Shown here one piece after another: positions 51,449 to 61,464 of a stretch of DNA of 64,000 bases. A program made the position numbers and the translations under genes. The notes under the pieces are model-generated. The model did no database searches, had not been told where the DNA came from, and was given only the letters and a program-made list of their open reading frames with translations. Within the stretch, counting starts at the first letter, position 1. Each line of letters opens with the position of its first letter. The DNA comes from Halichondria panicea (Eukaryota; Porifera; Demospongiae; Suberitida; Halichondriidae), in the NCBI RefSeq assembly GCF_963675165.1, contig NC_087383.1:1093399-1157398 (forward strand). The letters run 5' to 3'.

Positions 51449-53671
51449 ATGTTATCTACAAAAGCTGAAGTCTGCGATATGGATGAGTACAAAGATGGTC
51501 TCGCCTTCCGATTTAAAATGCCCAAAAAGGACCTATCTTTGAGAGGTGTTAGCATTGAAGACGGTGTGCCTACGCTGCTTTTCAGTGTTGCTAAGAAAGT
51601 ACCAAGTATTCAGGAAGAAGAAGTGGCTATGTGTATTCGTCTGAGCCAAGAAAATAAGCGTCCCGAGTTCTCCTACAACGGGTTTCTCCCTGACCACCCT
51701 CTTGCAGGAACTGGCCGACAATTCAAGAATTACAAGCCACTCTACACGAGACGCACTTCTATCGGAGAAACTCTTGCTGAAATTGACTGGCAAATGAAGT
51801 GCCTAATGGTTGGTGTCCGTAGTGACAAGAATAAGGAGAAATTCTGGTCATGGACTGAAAAAAGCAATGTTGATGGTTTGGCAAGTTTCGAAAACTTTGA
51901 ACGTGATCCTTCAAAGGATGGTGGTGTGTACATGAAATGCAAGCGAGTATCTATTTGTGAAGATGCAAACCAGATTCTCTTTGAAGGAGAACCAGAAATG
52001 GCAATTAATTCTGTGAAATATCCAGCATATTCACGTTACATCACAGAACATTTTGATTCAGTTGCATACTATGACGAGCCACTTTTTCTCAAAATGAAGG
52101 AGTACATAAAGCTTATTCTTGCTGTTGAGTGGCTGAAAGAAAAAGGAGTTCACTTTAGTCAGAACTGGATACAAGAGCATACAGCACCCACGTACGATCC
52201 CCCCAAGTCGTTACAAGTGGAACTCTCAGCTGAAGAAACCAACTCGTTAAAAGAAGAGGAGCTAAAAGAAGAGGCAAAGAAGGAAGTGTTGCAAGGCCTC
52301 TCCCAATTCAAGTACATACGAGTCCCTGAAGAACCCACAGTGACGGTGAATAGCAAGGGTTTTGAAATCACGTTGAAGCAAACGATTGATTTTTTTCATG
52401 TACCTCTTGTGCAGAAGATAGTAGTGAGAGCTACTACACATGATTTTGATTTTCTCTACGAAGGTATAGACCCAAACATGCCTGTCACCCTTAACCCAGA
52501 CACTAAAGAAACTATTATACCAGAAGTGAAATCTTGGTCTGAGCTTATGGGGGAAACTGAATTCTTTCCTTGCAAATGGCTACAAGATCCTAGCAATGTG
52601 ATGGTCAGATCTCCAGCTCTCACTGGTGGCATTTCAACTACTAATATTCCTGTCCATCGAGTGAACAAGTCTGCACCTGTCCGATCAACGCCAGTTACAG
52701 TGAAAGCATCAAAGAATCTAAAAGCTCAGAAAATACATACTTCTGCTGTACCAACACAGAATGTAGTTAATGCACCATCAAGTAGTGCTCTTGTTAACAG
52801 GCCAGCTATTGCAACAGGTGGAGCACAGTGGGTGCATGGACGGAAAGATGCTAGCTCAAGTGTTGGAATGTCAAGAGATGGAATAACAATTAAACAATCA
52901 TCAATACACGTTCACGGACAAATAACACAGCTCATTGACGGGAGGGAGGTTGGGCCTCGTTTGAGTTTACCCATGCACCTCCGTCTCCCCCCTAAACCTG
53001 AAGCATCAGATAATGAGGTCGGGCCTCCTTCCATGCACCTCCGTCTCCCCCCTAAAGCTGAAGCATCAGACAATGAGGTTGGACCACCTCCATCCAAGCA
53101 CCTCCGTCTCTCCCCTAAAGCTGAAGCATCAGACAATAAGGTCGGGCCTCCTTCCATGCACCTCCGTCTCCGCCCTAAAGCTAAAGCATCAGACAATGAG
53201 GTTGGACCACCTCCTTCCATGCACCTCCGTCTCCGCCCTAAAGCTAAAGCATCAGACAATAAGGTCGGGCCTCCTTCCATGCACCTCCGTCTCCCCCCTA
53301 AACCTAAAGCATCAGACAATGAGGTCGGGCCTCCTTCCATGCACCTCCATCTCCCCCCTAAAGCTGAAGCATCAGACAATGAGGTTGGACCACCTCCATC
53401 CAAGCACCTCCGTCTCTCCCCTAAAGCTGAAGCATCAGACAATAAGGTCGGGCCTCCTTCCATGCACCTCCGTCTCCGCCCTAAAGCTAAAGCATCAGAC
53501 AATAAGGTCGGGCCTCCTTCCATGCACCTCCGTCTCCGCCCTAAAGCTAAAGCATCAGACAATAAGGTCGGGCCTCCTTCCATGCACCTCCGTCTCCGCC
53601 CTAAAGCTAAAGCATCAGACAATGAGGTCGGGCCTCCTTCCATGCACCTCCGTCTCCGTCCTAAATCGTGA
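51449..53671 (+). CDS. Tandem family protein A2 with expanded 20-residue repeats
   Basis: The protein has 740 residues from MLSTKAEVCDMDEYKDG. The N-terminal about 400 residues match A1 closely, with some small in-frame differences around LKEEELKEEAKKEVLQG and a shorter IDFFHVPLVQK segment. From about residue 499 (52945) there are 12 units of 20-21 residues of the type EVGPPSMHLRLPPKAEASDN, where A1 has one. Units 2-4 and 7-9 match each other, so blocks of units were copied. A small deletion at about 53663 shifts the frame, and the protein stops at TGA after RLRPKS. The DSGYS tail of A1 persists only in another frame. The family is not recognised. Confidence 0.8.
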   Translation: MLSTKAEVCDMDEYKDGLAFRFKMPKKDLSLRGVSIEDGVPTLLFSVAKKVPSIQEEEVAMCIRLSQENKRPEFSYNGFLPDHPLAGTGRQFKNYKPLYTRRTSIGETLAEIDWQMKCLMVGVRSDKNKEKFWSWTEKSNVDGLASFENFERDPSKDGGVYMKCKRVSICEDANQILFEGEPEMAINSVKYPAYSRYITEHFDSVAYYDEPLFLKMKEYIKLILAVEWLKEKGVHFSQNWIQEHTAPTYDPPKSLQVELSAEETNSLKEEELKEEAKKEVLQGLSQFKYIRVPEEPTVTVNSKGFEITLKQTIDFFHVPLVQKIVVRATTHDFDFLYEGIDPNMPVTLNPDTKETIIPEVKSWSELMGETEFFPCKWLQDPSNVMVRSPALTGGISTTNIPVHRVNKSAPVRSTPVTVKASKNLKAQKIHTSAVPTQNVVNAPSSSALVNRPAIATGGAQWVHGRKDASSSVGMSRDGITIKQSSIHVHGQITQLIDGREVGPRLSLPMHLRLPPKPEASDNEVGPPSMHLRLPPKAEASDNEVGPPPSKHLRLSPKAEASDNKVGPPSMHLRLRPKAKASDNEVGPPPSMHLRLRPKAKASDNKVGPPSMHLRLPPKPKASDNEVGPPSMHLHLPPKAEASDNEVGPPPSKHLRLSPKAEASDNKVGPPSMHLRLRPKAKASDNKVGPPSMHLRLRPKAKASDNKVGPPSMHLRLRPKAKASDNEVGPPSMHLRLRPKS
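52945..53663 (+). repeat. Coding minisatellite of A2, 12 units of 60-63 bp
   Basis: The units are in frame; the 63-bp ones have an extra proline codon (VGPPPSKHLRL, VGPPPSMHLRL). Because the unit length is a multiple of three and the unit has no stops, one more plus frame and a minus frame are open across it. Those long ORFs are shadows. Confidence 0.95.
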
Positions 53672-54734
53672 TAGCGGATACTCAAGAATTGCAAGTACCC
53701 CTATGTCTGAATGTCGTCAATTGCTCTAACAGAAAAAACTATATTTATTTAGTACTGCTATTGATACTATATTGATATATACTTTTATGTAGCTCGAATA
53801 TAGCGACACCTCACTATATATAGTGATGTATATATTGCAACCTTTTTAGTTGATTTTTTCATGTGACTATTAATAGTAACGTATAATTATTGTTCTTGTT
53901 CACACTTATTAAATTGTTATGATTATTGATATTAATTTTTATTTGGTTGAGCATTATTATTGCATGAAAATAATGGGCAGGGCTGGTTCTCATGTTGCAT
54001 TGGCAACTGTATATATTTAATGTGTCGAAGAGAAACAAAGCTCAAGTCACTAGACTGCCTCCTTGTGACTATTCACTGTCAGTCCAATAAATGAGGGGTA
54101 GTAGTATTACTATATACCATGTAGTGTTGTTTTGTTGTATGCTACTGCCTATAGGCCTGACTCAGGTAATGTGTATTTCAAGAGTTAATTAATGTTTAAA
54201 AGAATAGAGTCTACTTACTACTTGATTGGTAATTACGACCCCTTCTCATAAATATAATGCATACACGATAAAAAGCAGTAGCTTTTCTCTTTCAACACAG
54301 TTGCTGAACAAGACCTCGCTGCCAAGTCAGTTGACCCTGCCTACCTCAAGTCCTACCATTGCCCCGTGTACGTGTGTGAACAGACCCTCCAACTGACTCC
54401 CATAGATATCCTCAAACATAAACGTAAACACGCTAAACAATTAGTGCACAAGTAAAATTTAGCAACTAATTTGCTTATGCACTTTGCTTTAGTTATGTCA
54501 TCTATACCTATTATACGTATATTCACGTGTTTTGGATCAGATTGCGCAACAGAGTGCAATTCAACAAATTCTGTGGTAGTTTCCCAGGGTATTTTGTACT
54601 GAGGCTCGCTGTACCGTATATGCATGACTACATTGCTGATTAAGCATTACCAAACATTTGTGCTATAAACACGCTTCGTATACTGTTTTAAGTAATTATT
54701 TTAGTTTTAGCAGTTATTAAGATCTAGAAGAACC
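53672..54734. other. Spacer A2 to B1, with DHX34 exon copy
   Basis: It starts with the A-type 3' flank, then carries the DHX34 exon copy at 54301-54455. A promoter-like part follows, with GGTAGTTTCCC (54575-54585) and TATAAAC (about 54663). No other gene is seen. Confidence 0.5.
54301..54455 (+). pseudogene. DHX34: Duplicated DHX34 last exon, copy 3 (open frame, +2 codons)
   Basis: The frame is open from the CAACACAG acceptor to a TAA. Six extra bases turn the CPVCE of the metal-binding motif into CPVYVCE, changing the spacing of the two cysteines. One H is replaced by Y (DPAYLKSYH). It could still serve as an alternative last exon. Confidence 0.8.
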
Positions 54735-57487
54735 ATGTCTTGCTCCAAGTTGAGGAAGTTTGCTCATGCTGATGAGTACAAGTAGATCTACAACGATGGT
54801 GTTGCCTTACAATTCAAGTTCTCCATGGGAGCAAATTTGGCCCTGAGATCTGTTGACTTCAAAAATGGTGTCCCAAAATTTCATTTTGAACCGTCACAAA
54901 ATGTGTCTGTGCTGACCGAAGAAGATGTGGCTGTCATTATCAAGCTTAAACGCCCTGGATTCTTCTACGAAGGATTTCACCTACGTCATCCATTCTCTAA
55001 ATGGGTCGACTCTTCAAAGGCTACAGCCCAAGGTGGCTGCGAGGTACTTCTGTGGGAGAGCTGCTAGCTGAAGTCGATTGGTCAATGAAGTGCCTTCACG
55101 TAGGTGTGAAAAGTGACAAGGAAAAGAAAAACTTCTCAGCATGGAACGAAACTAGCAATCTGAGAGGGTTGAGAACTCGAGAGGATTTTCCTGAAGATTG
55201 TCCCGGTGATACCATCATTATGTCTTGCCAGTCAGTCGATGTTGACAAACGAAATGATGAGCTTTCCTTTGTGGCCGAACCCAAGATGCGATGCGGATTG
55301 ACTGTGTGCGGGATGGACACAATTTGGAGTACTCAAAGTACATCACTGAGATTTTCGACAGTGTGGCATACCACGATGAGCCAAAGTTTCTGAAAATAAA
55401 AGAAATCATCAAGCTTGTTCTCGCAGTAGAGTGGCTTAAGGAGAAGATGGATGAGAAAGACATGAAATTCAGCCAAGTTTGGATCGAAGAGCACGTTCAA
55501 AAGCGAAAGCAATTCCCAACCGAACGAATCCAAGTGACTGTTCCTCCCCAAGAGGCTCAACGCCTTATGAACAAAATTGTGGAAGCCAAGAACGATAAAC
55601 AGCTTGCTCTGCCTAATTTGTGTGGATTGAGCAAGAAAGTATCAAAGACAGGCTTTGAAGTTGGAACCACAACAAATGTACTCGGCTATAACATTCCAGT
55701 TGCATGCAGAGCATCGTTCAATGACTACGATTCCCTTTTTGAAGGCCAAGATCCAAACCAGCCAACTGAACTCGGTCTGCACAAAGACACCGGAAAACTA
55801 GTAATTGGTCCACGACCCAATGTGAAGTCTTGGAACGAGTTGTACAGTCAGACGGTCCCCCTGCCATGCTCTGTTCCTTACACTGCTGATGGTCTCATAG
55901 GCCCCGCTATAACTGGAGGTGTCTCTACCAGCAGCTTTAAAACAAATCAAGTAAGACGTGAACACACTCGAACTACGGAGGAAGTTGTGGTACCAGCTGG
56001 ACAGAGAGTAAAGATGAAATATGCTGATACTCCCAAGCCGAAGGCAACCGTTGCTCCAACTTCTGATGTGGGTGTTACTACAGTACAATTACTTTAAGAT
56101 CTGGAATGATTTGCAAAAATCAACTGGTATGAAAAACGGAGCAGGGTTTATTGACAGGGTTTCCCACTCAATCTCAACCGAAAATGGAGCACAAACATTG
56201 ACTAAGAGGAAGGAAGTTGAAACACATATCTCAGCAAGAATACCACAGCTTGAAAGACCTCGTTTGAATCCATCTATGGAAAATGAGGTTGGGCCTCCTT
56301 CCATGCACCTCCGTCTTCCCCCTAAAACTGAAGCATCAGACAATGAAGTTGGACCTCCTTCCATGCACCTCCGTCTCCCTCCTAAAACTGAAGCATCAGA
56401 CAATAAGGTTGGACCTCCTTCCATGCACCTCCGTCTCCCCCCTAAAGCTGAAGCATCAGACAATGAGGTTGGACCTCCTTCCATGCACCTCCGTCTCCCT
56501 CCTAAAACTGAAGCATCAGACAATAAGGTTGGACCTCCTTCCATGCACCTCCGTCTCCCCCCTAAAGCTGAAGCATCAGACAATGAGGTTGGACCTCCTT
56601 CCATGCACCTCCGTCTCCCCCCTAAAACTGAAGCATCAGACAATGAGGTTGGGCCTCCTTCCATGCACCTCCGTCTCCCCCCTAAAGCTGAAGCATCAGA
56701 CAATGAAGTTGGACCTCCTTCCATGCACCTCCGTCTCCCCCCTAAAGCTGAAGCATCAGACAATGAAGTTGGACCTCCTTCCATGCACCTCCGTCTCCCC
56801 CCTAAAGCTGAAGCATCAGACAATGAGGTTGGACCTCCTTCCATGCACCTCCGTCTCCCCCCTAAAACTGAAGCATCAGACAATGAGGTTGGGCCTCCTT
56901 CCATGCACCTCCGTCTCCCCCCTAAAGCTGAAGCATCAGACAATGAAGTTGGACCTCCTTCCATGCACCTCCGTCTCCCCCCTAAAGCTGAAGCATCAGA
57001 CAATGAGGTTGGACCTCCTTCCATGCACCTCCGTCTCCCCCCTAAAACTGAAGCATCAGACAATGAGGTTGGGCCTCCTTCCATGCACCTCCGTCTCCCC
57101 CCTAAAGCTGAAGCATCAGACAATGAAGTTGGACCTCCTTCCATGCACCTCCGTCTCCCCCCTAAAGCTGAAGCATCAGACAATGAGGTTGGACCTCCTT
57201 CCATGCACCTCCGTCTCCCCCCTAAAGCTGAAGCATCAGACAATGAGGTTGGACCTCCTTCCATGCACCTCCGTCTCCCCCCTAAAGCTGAAGCATCAGA
57301 CAATGAGGTTGGACCTCCTTCCATGCACCTCCGTCTCCCCCCTAAAACTGAAGCATCAGGCAATGAGGTTGGACCTCTATCCATGCACCTCGCACTGCCC
57401 CCTAAAGCTGAAGTATCAGGCAATTGTGATAGCGGATACTCAAGCATTGCAAGTACCCCTATGTCTGGATCTCGTCGATTGCTGTAA
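54735..57487 (+). pseudogene. Tandem family member B1, disabled B/A chimera
   Basis: The start MSCSKLRKFAHADEYK is followed at once by TAG. Further frameshifts against B2 lie at about 55000 (KWVDSS region) and about 55290 (a short ATGCG duplication). The stretch 55291-56097 is open and B-like (YSKYITEIFDSVAYHDEP) and ends in TTVQLL and a stop. After another shift, 56021-57487 is open and carries 19 repeat units. Its end, CDSGYSSIASTPMSGSRRLL, and the 3' flank are of A type, not B type. So the 5' part is from a B gene and the 3' part from an A gene. Five kinds of damage argue against assembly error. Confidence 0.85.
56281..57420 (+). repeat. Coding minisatellite of B1, 19 units of exactly 60 bp
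   Basis: Nineteen 60-bp units encode NEVGPPSMHLRLPPKAEASD or the variant with KTEAS. Most differ by only one to three bases. Two plus frames and one minus frame are open across the whole array. The last unit (LSMHLALPPKAEVSG) is the most diverged and is like the single unit of A1. Confidence 0.97.
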
Positions 57488-58833
57488 CAGAAAAAACGAT
57501 TTATTCGATATTTTTAGTACTGCTATTGATACTTTTATGTAGCTCGAGTATAGCAACACCTCACTAGTGATGTATAGATGCAACCTTTTTAAGTTAGGCT
57601 AGTGGCTAGTAACGTATATTGTTCAGTGACTGTCTTGTTTACAATTAATTATGATTATTGATATTTTATTTGGTTGAGCATTATTATTGCATGAAAGTAA
57701 TGTGCAGGGCTGGTTCTCATGTTTACATTGGCAACTGTACTTGTATTATTATGTCAAAGAGAAATAAAGCTCAAGTCACTAGTCTATAGACTGCAGTGCA
57801 GCCTCCTCGTGACTGTTCACTGTCAGTCCAATAAATGAGTGGTAGTAGTATTACTATATACCATATAGTGTTGTTGTGTTGTATGCTATTGTCTAATGCA
57901 TGTGTATGTCAAGAGTTAATTAAAAAAAAGAGTCTACTTAGAGTCTACGACTTTATTGGTAATTACGACCCCCTGGAAATTTCTTCTATAAATATAATGC
58001 ATACACGATAAAAAGCAGTACCTTAATACGTAGTTTTTTTAGGATTCTGGACAATGCAAAATGCATTCACACCCACACAATGGCAATGTGGTATAATTTT
58101 AAGAGGTCACTTTTATCTATACAAGATCTTATAATTTGGGGCTTGCATTCCACTGTATTGAACTTTTCTCTTTCAACACAGTTGCTGAACAAGACCTCGC
58201 TGCCAAGTCAGTTGACCCTGCCCACCTCAAGTCCTACCATTGCCCCGTGTGTGAACAGACCCTCCAACTGACTCCTATAGATATCCTCAAACATAAATGT
58301 AAACACGCTAAACAGTTAGTGCACAAATTTGTATGGACTATATAGCTTCCACATGATTAGTTGCTTATACCTTTTGGCATCAGTACAGTTATGTCTATAT
58401 TTGAAATGCTGTGGTAGTTTCCCTGGGTATTTTGTAAACGTGCTGCTGTAGCGTTGTAATGTACATCTCTACTGAATGAGATCATGTGCAGATGGGTAAT
58501 TATACATTATTATGTAATAGGTGGTGGTTTCCCGGGGGGTTTTACTGTTCATGATGACCAAGCACTGCAGCACTATAAAAATAGTTAGTGCTTATGTATT
58601 AAACTGCATTTATTGAGAAATTGTGTGGAAGCTGGAATCTAAATCTACATGTACGTATAAGTAAGTTGATTATAATCAATTTGACATTGCTATGCAATGC
58701 ACATGCCTATATATATACACGTGTATAGGTTTTGGTAGTATCACTCACTGTGTAGCTAGATGTATGCATGCAAGAATGCATGTGTATAGTGCACTGTATA
58801 TTCATGCATGATTGTTTTTACATTTCCAGCAAG
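57488..58833. other. Spacer B1 to A3, with DHX34 exon copy and A3 promoter
   Basis: It holds the A-type 3' flank to about 57950, then DHX34 intron 25 sequence, the exon copy (58182-58345), GGTAGTTTCCC (58413-58423), GGTGGTTTCCC (58523-58533), TATAAAA (58574-58580) and the CCAGCAAG leader before the ATG. Confidence 0.55.
58182..58345 (+). pseudogene. DHX34: Duplicated DHX34 last exon, copy 4 (stop lost)
   Basis: It is open from the acceptor, with [22 protein letters not shown] kept in frame apart from one R-to-C change. The original TAA is replaced, so the frame runs on as HKFVWTI to TAG. Confidence 0.8.
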
Positions 58834-60755
58834 ATGTTGTCTACAAAAGCTAAAGTCTGCGATATGGATGAGTATTACGATGGTCTTGCCTTCCGATTTG
58901 AAATGCCCAAAGAGGATCTATCTTTGAGGGGTGTTCGCATTGAAGATGGTGTGCCTACGCTGCTTTTCAGTGTTGCTAATAAAGTACCAACTATTATAGA
59001 GGAAGAAGTGGCCATGTGTATTCGTCTAAGCCAAGAAAACAAGCGTCCCGAGTTCTCCTACAATAGTTTTCTCCCTGGCCACCCTCTTGAAAGAACTGGC
59101 CGACATTTCAAGAATTACAAACCGCTCTGCACGAGACGCACTTCTATCGGAGAAACTCTTGCTGAAATCGACTGGCAAATGAAGTGCCTAATGGTTGGTG
59201 TCCGTAGTGACAAGAATAAGGAGAAATTCTGGTCATGGACTGAAAAAAGCGATGTTGATGGTTTGGTAAGTTACGAAAACTTTAAAAGTGATCCATCAAA
59301 GGAGGGTGGTATTTTCATGAAATGCAAGGGCGTATCTATTTGTGAAGATTCAAACCAGATCGTCTTTGAAGGAGAACCAGAAATGGCAATTGATTCCGTG
59401 AAATTTCCAGCATATTCACGTTACATCACAGAACATTTTGATTCTATTGCATACTATGACGAGCCGCTGTTTCTCAAAATGAAGGAGTACATAAAGCTCA
59501 TTCTTGCTGTTGAGTGGTTGAAAGAAAAAGGAGTTCACTTTAGCCAGAACTGGATACAAGAGCATACAGCACCCACGTACGATCCCCCCAAGTCGTTACA
59601 AGTGGAACTCTCAGCTGAAGAAACCAACTCAATCATGAAGAAGCTAAAAAAAGAGGCAAAGAAGGTAATGAAAAGGCCTGAAGTGTTGCAAGCCCTCTCC
59701 CAAAGCAAGTACGTGGATCGATTTCTGTTACGAAACCCACAGTGACAATGAATAGTAAAGGTGTTGAAGCTAAGTTTGAGCAAACCATTGCTGATCCTAC
59801 CTTTGAAATACTAACAGACTTGTATGTACCTCTTGTACAGAAGATAGTAGTGAGAGCAACTACACATGATTTTGATTTTCTCTATGAAGGTATGGACCCA
59901 AACATGCCAGTCACTGTTGACCCAGGTGCTAAAGAATTTGTTATACCAGAAGTGAAATCTTGGTCTGAGCTTATGGGGGAAACTGAATTCTTTCCTTGCA
60001 AGTGGCTACAAGATACTAGCGATGTGATGGTCAGATCTCCAGCTCTCACTGGTGGCATTTCAACTGCTAAAATTCCTGTCCATCGAGTGAACAAGCCTGT
60101 ACCTGTCCGATCAACGCCGGTTACGGTGAAAGCATCAAAGAATCGAAAAGCTCAGAAAATATATACTCCTGCTGTACATCCAACACAGGATGTAGTTAAT
60201 GCACCAACAACTAGCGCTCGTGTAAACACGCAAGCTGTCGCAACCGGTGGAGCACAGTGGATGCATGGACTGGAAGATTCTTACTCAAGTGTTGGAATGT
60301 CAAGAGATGGGACAACAATTAAACAACCATCACTACATATTCACGGACAAATAACACAGCTTATTGCTGGGAAAGAGTTTGGGCCTCCTTTGAGTCTATC
60401 CATGCATCTCCGTCTGCCCCCTAAAGAGGAATCATCATACGATCATGATAGCGGATGCTCAAGCCTTGCAAGGACCCCTATGTTTGGATCTCGTGAATCA
60501 TCGATTGCGGCTGCAAAAGACAAAGATGATTCATCCTCTATATTTTCTGATAGTGGTGTTAGCACTGCTTCAAACGAAAATAAGGGGAAGAAAATTGAAA
60601 CACACATCTTAGCAGGAGGTGGCATTGGATATCTTGGTTGCAATCATGAGGTGGTGGAGCTAAGACGTGATGGGAAGAAAGGACTACGAGTGAAACTGCA
60701 TAATCATTTACTTCCAGACAAAAATCTAGCTAGTGAGTGTATTGCTATGTCCTGA
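58834..60755 (+). pseudogene. Tandem family member A3, 1-bp frameshift
   Basis: The first part is open from MLSTKAKVCDMDEYYDG to about 59720 and matches A1. There A1 has CGAGTCTCTG and A3 has CGATTTCTG, one base fewer. The start frame then ends at 59745 (about 303 residues). The rest is open in the other frame to 60755. The tail has one VGPPLSLSMHLRLPPKEES-like unit and DSGCSSLARTPMFGS. It then adds a B-like stretch (KDKDDSSSIFSDSGVSTASN) and an extra end with GYLGCNHEVVELRRDGKKG not seen in A1 or A2. Recent inactivation or a sequencing error are both possible. Confidence 0.75.
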
Positions 60756-61464
60756 ACAAAAAATTAGTTTAATACTTGATATGTGTGTATATGCATTGTT
60801 GTTGTTTGATGTTTACACCTAAACCTGTACCTACATGTATCTTTGCGTCACTCTTGCCAACAGCTGCAGGTGTTTACGTGGAACACCCACTCAATGATGT
60901 TAACAGTGGTAATTCCCCTGGTAATTCCCCTGGTATTTTCCCTGCATGCTGGTGATGGTTTCTCTGGTGGTTTCCCCGGCTTAAATTACTATAAAATAGT
61001 TGTTGAGTAGATAATGCATGCATTTGTTGCATTTGTTGAGCAGTTAGTGTTTGCGATACTGAAACGCTGAGTCTGAAAACTACACTGCATGGTCTATGTA
61101 AGTTGCTCTAATCAATGGACTATAATAATGACATTGCTGCATAATTAATTGCATGTGTGCATACTGTATACTGCACTGCACTGTAGCTGCAATACTATGC
61201 TATTTACAGTCTATAGCTATCTATGCAGCATAGATAGCATATAGACTATAAATACGCTCCATCGGTCCCCTCACCTGTTTTTTCCAGTGGTCATATAATC
61301 ATGTGTACGTGTGACAATACATTGATTGTAAAGGAAAGGAAAGTTATAGTCCCCTCACCTGTACATGTACATGTATATAACAATGAAATCTTGCATTATA
61401 ATTTTATATAAGAAATTAAGTCCGTCATTTTTGCAGTTAACATCATCATTTGATCAACAAGGTA
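60756..61464 (+). promoter_or_regulatory. Promoter and leader region of B2
   Basis: GGTAATTCCCC is repeated at 60908-60918 and 60920-60930, followed by GGTATTTTCCC (60932-60942), GGTGGTTTCCCC (60966-60977) and TATAAAA (60990-60996). A possible leader exon ends at GTAAGTTG (about 61098), and a TTTTTGCAG acceptor lies at about 61437. No DHX34 exon copy is present in this unit. Confidence 0.5.

Noticed and set aside
52912-53694. Long minus-strand ORF across the A2 repeats
   Set aside because: It exists only because the 60-bp unit is a multiple of three without stops on that strand; it has no start context, and the same happens in B1 (56089-57447).
56281-57420. CRISPR-like regular repeat array
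   Set aside because: The 60-bp units are contiguous without unique spacers, are coding, and lie in a eukaryotic gene.
56283-57542. Second plus-strand frame of 419 codons across the B1 repeats
   Set aside because: It is a frame shadow of the minisatellite; the frame that codes for the conserved EVGPPSMHLRLPPK unit of A1 and A2 is the real one.
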